In this document: piece after piece, positions 60,242 to 64,000 of the stretch
Numbering within the stretch: the stretch's first letter is position 1
Layout: each line of letters starts with the position of its first letter
Source of the DNA: Arabidopsis thaliana
Lineage: Eukaryota; Streptophyta; Magnoliopsida; Brassicales; Brassicaceae
Assembly: GCF_000001735.4 (NCBI RefSeq)
Contig: NC_003071.7
Span: forward strand, 1,871,001-1,935,000
Length of the DNA: 64,000 nucleotides
Direction: 5' to 3'
Position numbers and translations under genes: made by a program
Notes under the pieces: generated by a model
Database searches by the model: none
What the model saw: only the letters and a program-made list of their open reading frames with translations
Told to the model about the DNA's origin: nothing

Positions 60242-61720
60242 ATGTCTTGTTCCAAAGGATTGAGTCAGAGTTTGAAAGAAGATAGAATAAGCCAATTACC
60301 AGATCCTTTGTTAACACAGATACTTAATCTTCTTCCGACAGAAGAAGCTGTGAAGACAAGTGTCTTATCAACCAGATGGAGAACTCTCTGGCTTTGGGTT
60401 CCTAATTTGGAATTATCATTCTCAAAATTCCCATGTTTCAATGCCTTTTTGAGTTTCGGTAACTTGTTTTTCGATTCCGATAGGGCCTCATGCGTAGAGA
60501 GCCTCAAGTTGTATCTAGATGGAAATGATGCATCTTATCTCAAACCATGGGTTGATGCTTTAGTTAAGCGTAAGATCTAACGTCTATATGTTCGTCGTAC
60601 TCTAGGAGGTTATTCTCATGTGATGCCACTAAGCCTCTATGTTTGTGACTCACTGGTATCTTTAAGACTCTATAGGCTGAGTTTGGTTGATGCTGAGTTT
60701 GTTTCTTTACCTTGTTTAAAGATCTTGCGTTTGAAAGATATTGTGTTTCATAATGAGACTACTTTTGAGAGACTTGTCTCGTCTTGTCCTGTACTGGAGG
60801 AGTTAAAGATTGATGTGGTATGGAATGATGGGAATGTTTATAAGGTGCACTCTCGGTCATTGAAGAGGTTCTGTTTTCGATGAAGTTCTTCTCTTCGGTT
60901 TGATGAATCTGTTCCGGGAGTTGTGGTTGATGCTCCTCTGTTGTGTTGTTTGATAATAGATGATAGTGTATCAGAAAGCTTTGTAGTAACTGATCTGGAG
61001 TCCAATGCCAAGTTTGATATTTCTCTCTGTTTTCGTTTGTGGCGTTTTGACGAAGCTAAGAGAAGTATTATCAACATGTTTCTCGCTTGGATTTCGAGGG
61101 TTAGAGATATGAAGATATGTGCACACACTTTCAAGGTATGTCAATGCAAGTTTTGGACATGAATAGTAAAAGTTTCTAAACCACATTCTTACTTCTCTGG
61201 TTTCAGCTCATCCATCGATACTCAGAATCTTCACCGCTACCTCGATTTGGTTACATGTCCAGTCTATATGTTACTCTCAATGCATCAGAATTGGAATGGT
61301 TTCCAATCTTTCTTAGGAGTAGCCCAAATCTGAAATCTCTCATCTTGGTGATGATCTTCTCTATAAACCTTATGATTTTATCATAGCTATGAAGTTTCTG
61401 CATATTGTTTCATGGTGTTTTGTTTTTCCCCTCAGGAGCGGAGTGGTTCTTCTCATCAACTCTCTCGCAAGGCGATGGAACGAGTTAGTATGTCATCTGT
61501 ACCTGAGTGTTTGCTAACATCCCTAGAGTTTGTTGAATTCAAAGCACCAATTTGCGGACTTGGTCCAGAGATGATGCTAGTATGGTACTTCCTAAAGAAT
61601 TCTCCCACCCTCAAGAAACTCACTCTACCTTTGAAGTCTCATTCAACCAAAGATGACTTTTTCAAGAAACTCCTCGAAATCCCGAGATGCTCTACCGAAT
61701 GTGAAATCGTCATCCTCTGA
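60242..61720 (+). pseudogene. F-box/LRR (FBD-like) protein gene with two nonsense codons
   Basis: Three exons (60242-61135, 61207-61347, 61436-61720) with good splice sites would give 440 codons. The N-terminal F-box ([19 protein letters not shown], then [17 protein letters not shown]) covers about residues 13-55. Leucine-rich repeats follow (LKILRLKDIVFHNETTFERL), then an FBD-like C-terminus (SLEFVEFKAPICGLGPEMMLV). Two stops, TAA at 60578-60580 (codon 113) and TGA at 60881-60883 (codon 214), lie in the same frame, with no frameshift in exon 1. The first product could be a 112-residue F-box-only peptide. Normally such proteins recruit substrates to SCF ubiquitin ligases. Probably AT2G05300. 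Confidence 0.88.
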
Positions 61721-62390
61721 TTTGGTAAAAGAGCAGAGAGAACATTGTGAGGTTTCGTAGTTTTATGTAAAGACGATGTGAACATGCATTGTAGTTTCAT
61801 GGTTGGTTTGGCTTTGGATTTCATTTGCGTCTTAGGAGTAAAATGAATGCAACTATTTAGGTACTTGGCTGGAGATATCAGTTGTTCTTAGAAGCAATTT
61901 GTATCTTTTGGTGATTTTGTGTAAAGCCAATGTGGATCGTCGTAGCAGTTTCATTACTACTTGGTCTAATGATATTATGATAGCTTAATTATTTTGCTCA
62001 TTCGATAGTGAATTTTCTATGGCACTTCATGGATCTATCTATATCTGTTCAATTGTTATAAAACTCTAAGCAATGTCAAGCTCTTCAAGGGAAAACCTTC
62101 TAGATGATTCCAAGTCTCTGCTTAATGTGCCAACTAGCCTCTACGTCACTACTTTGTGTCGTCTCCAATTCTCATCCTTCTTGACAAGACCAAACGTATC
62201 ACTAATGTTGGAGAGATGACCAATGTTTGTTCATACATTTGTTTGTAATGAAGACATATAGCACAACACCATATAACATATGATCCATTCTATTAATTTT
62301 GCTATTTTTACAGCCGAAGAAGAAGAGTATAAGAAACATGTTTAAGATTCAGCCTTACACAAGTGTAGCAGAAGCAAAAAAGAAAGGCTA
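61721..62390. other. Spacer between F-box pseudogene and the plastid protein gene
   Basis: It holds the 3' ends of two convergent genes. No further gene, RNA or repeat is recognised. Confidence 0.5.
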
Positions 62391-63145
62391 TCAACGAATG
62401 GGAACTTTGATCCAACCATTGGCAAAAGCAATGGCTAAGATGACGAATGGCGTTGACATACCGAAGATGATAATGTAAGGAAGAGGCGTCTTCATCGGAT
62501 TCTCTCCTTCTCTTTCTCCAACGCTTTGCCAATACCTATAAAGTTGTAATGCAAATCTCATCCATAACCATTTCGTCAGTCACAATATTGCATGTTTATG
62601 AAAAATGTGCATGCAAGAGTTTAAGATTCTTTTGACTAACTTACAAAAACCAAATATTTTCGATCAAATTTATGGTTCGTGTATTGATACAATACTAACA
62701 CAAACCACTAGTCTACATGTCATTGTCACATACCAAACAAAATCTAAATTCTGCAAAGGAGACTAAAATTACATTACCATCCAATGAGTTTCTGTTTATT
62801 TTCTACAATCTCATGATGGAAAAAATTGAGAATTAAGATGAACTAACTGTTCTGGTTCTTCATCTTTGGTAATGAACTTCTTCTTATCTTTAGGCTTCAC
62901 TTCTCCATCTCCTCCACCTTAAGCAAGAACCAAGGATTAACAGATTTTCATCTACAAATAAATAAAAGATCTAAGAGAGTACCTAACTTGGCGTGAAGCT
63001 TGAACTGTGGGAATCCTAATGGAGATGGTGGACAGAAGAATTGAGGCAAAGCAAGCAATGATGAATATGAAGAAGATGATGAGGTTATGGAATCATTAGT
63101 TCTGTGGCTAAACGAAGAAGAGGGAATGCAGAGTTTTGCTGCCAT
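62391..63145 (-). CDS. Small plastid-targeted single-span membrane protein
   Basis: Three coding exons on the minus strand (62983-63145, 62848-62917, 62391-62535) sum to 378 bases, 125 residues plus stop. The N-terminus MAAKLCIPSSSFSHRTNDS with a long Ser-run looks like a chloroplast transit peptide. A charged middle (KPKDKKKFITKDEEPEQYWQ) follows, then one hydrophobic span (LPYIIIFGMSTPFVILAIAF) near the C-terminus. This fits a thylakoid or envelope protein of unknown function. An in-frame ATG three codons upstream (63154) is an alternative start. Two of the three exons are too short to stand out as open frames. Probably AT2G05310 (memory). Confidence 0.85.
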
Positions 63146-64000
63146 TTCCAACAACTAAACGTTTTGTTTTTGTATATGATTTTTTTTGTATATATTAGTT
63201 GGAGATATATGTGGCATTTGTAGTGACATTTGGCAAACTTGTAGACTAAAACCTTATCCTCTTCTTACCTCTCTTTGTGTTCTGATTTTTTGTATTAGAC
63301 ACTCCATTTGCAGTGGAACATTTGAACTAAACCGAATCAATTTAATAAAAGAGAGAATGTGTAAACCAGGCCTTTTTAAAATAATATTGTAATTGCTGCA
63401 AAAACAAAAAAAGTTTAAGAATAATAATTTTGCAATTAATTTAATGGACTAGTTATACAAAAATTAATCAGCTTTTATATATTTTGCAATTATTTGAATC
63501 CATTACATTATGTATGTCAATTGGGCTGCTTGGACCCAATCTGAATTAGAATTTCAAAACCCACAAATCTTTCAGTCTTGCCCAACTCATTTTACTATCT
63601 TACAAATTCTTGTTGGCAAGAAATTAGTTTTGGAATGAAAATTATTTGTTTGAGCTTTAAAAGCCGGTCCAAAGACTCTAACTCGCTTGGGTTAGACCCA
63701 ATAAACCTTTTATTCTGAACGAGGTTTGATCCTACTTGACTGTTTCTGAATCTTATTTTGCGTATATGAAGTTCTCCTTGATATGCCTAAAATCCCTTCG
63801 AGGTTCATGTTTAAAGGTAAATATGTGAGTTATAAGACTCGTACTTTTGAACTTTTGATCTGATTTTTAAACCAATGATTAAATAACAATTTATTGTAAA
63901 ATATTTCAAATTATATGAAGTATAATTTAAGTTTAAAATCTAATTTGCAAAGGCAATTAAACACTATTAGTACAACATGTAATTATATAATAATAATAAT
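63146..64000. other. Upstream region of the plastid protein gene, then AT-rich sequence
   Basis: The first few hundred bases should hold the minus-strand promoter. GGGCT/AGCCC-type motifs occur near 63520-63530 and 63660. No further gene is seen to the window end. Confidence 0.45.

Overview
This window is plant nuclear DNA. It has intron-containing genes with GT-AG splice sites, AT-rich spacers and dense transposon debris. The predicted proteins and their order (VPS11, a CYP705A P450, POT1a, 40S ribosomal protein S17, two identical DnaJ proteins, a class 3 lipase, an F-box relative, a small plastid membrane protein) match from memory the short arm of Arabidopsis thaliana chromosome 2, around AT2G05170 to AT2G05310. 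That assignment is recall; no search was run.
Layout. 1-2.3 kb: 3' part of VPS11 (+). 4.4-8.0 kb: a CYP705A gene split by a 2-kb Harbinger-type element. 9.7-19.9 kb: a transposon nest. An RNase H-type LINE sits inside a Mutator-like element (9-bp target duplication), inside a TIR element flanked by an inverted partial copy, inside an older LINE-like sequence. The LINE is flanked by 763-bp direct repeats, which look like an extraordinarily long target-site duplication. 20.8-23.2 kb: POT1a (+, ten coding exons summing to 467 codons plus stop). 23.8-25.1 kb: RPS17 (-) with a leader intron.
26.66-47.26 kb: a tandem segmental duplication. Each unit holds an exon fragment of an unrecognised gene, a hAT MITE with 8-bp target duplication, and a DnaJ gene (-). 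The DnaJ proteins are identical although the flanks have diverged, which suggests gene conversion. Unit A carries a Helitron-like insert. Unit B carries a different Helitron-like insert containing a Copia LTR retrotransposon (CAAAC target duplication, 509-bp LTRs differing at 6 sites).
47.7-48.9 kb: a lipase gene (+). 49.7-55.7 kb: a full-length but decayed LINE (-). 55.8-56.5 kb: a short LINE derivative. 57.2-57.7 kb: a receptor-kinase fragment. 57.7-59.7 kb: AT-rich Helitron-like sequence. 60.2-61.7 kb: an F-box pseudogene with two nonsense codons. 62.4-63.1 kb: a small plastid membrane protein gene (-).
The host genes are unrelated housekeeping or family genes and form no pathway or operon. 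The main story is genome evolution: one gene broken by a transposon, one gene duplicated and kept identical, and nested insertions whose junctions allow the order of events to be read. I found no tRNA, rRNA or CRISPR array, and no convincing new biochemical system.
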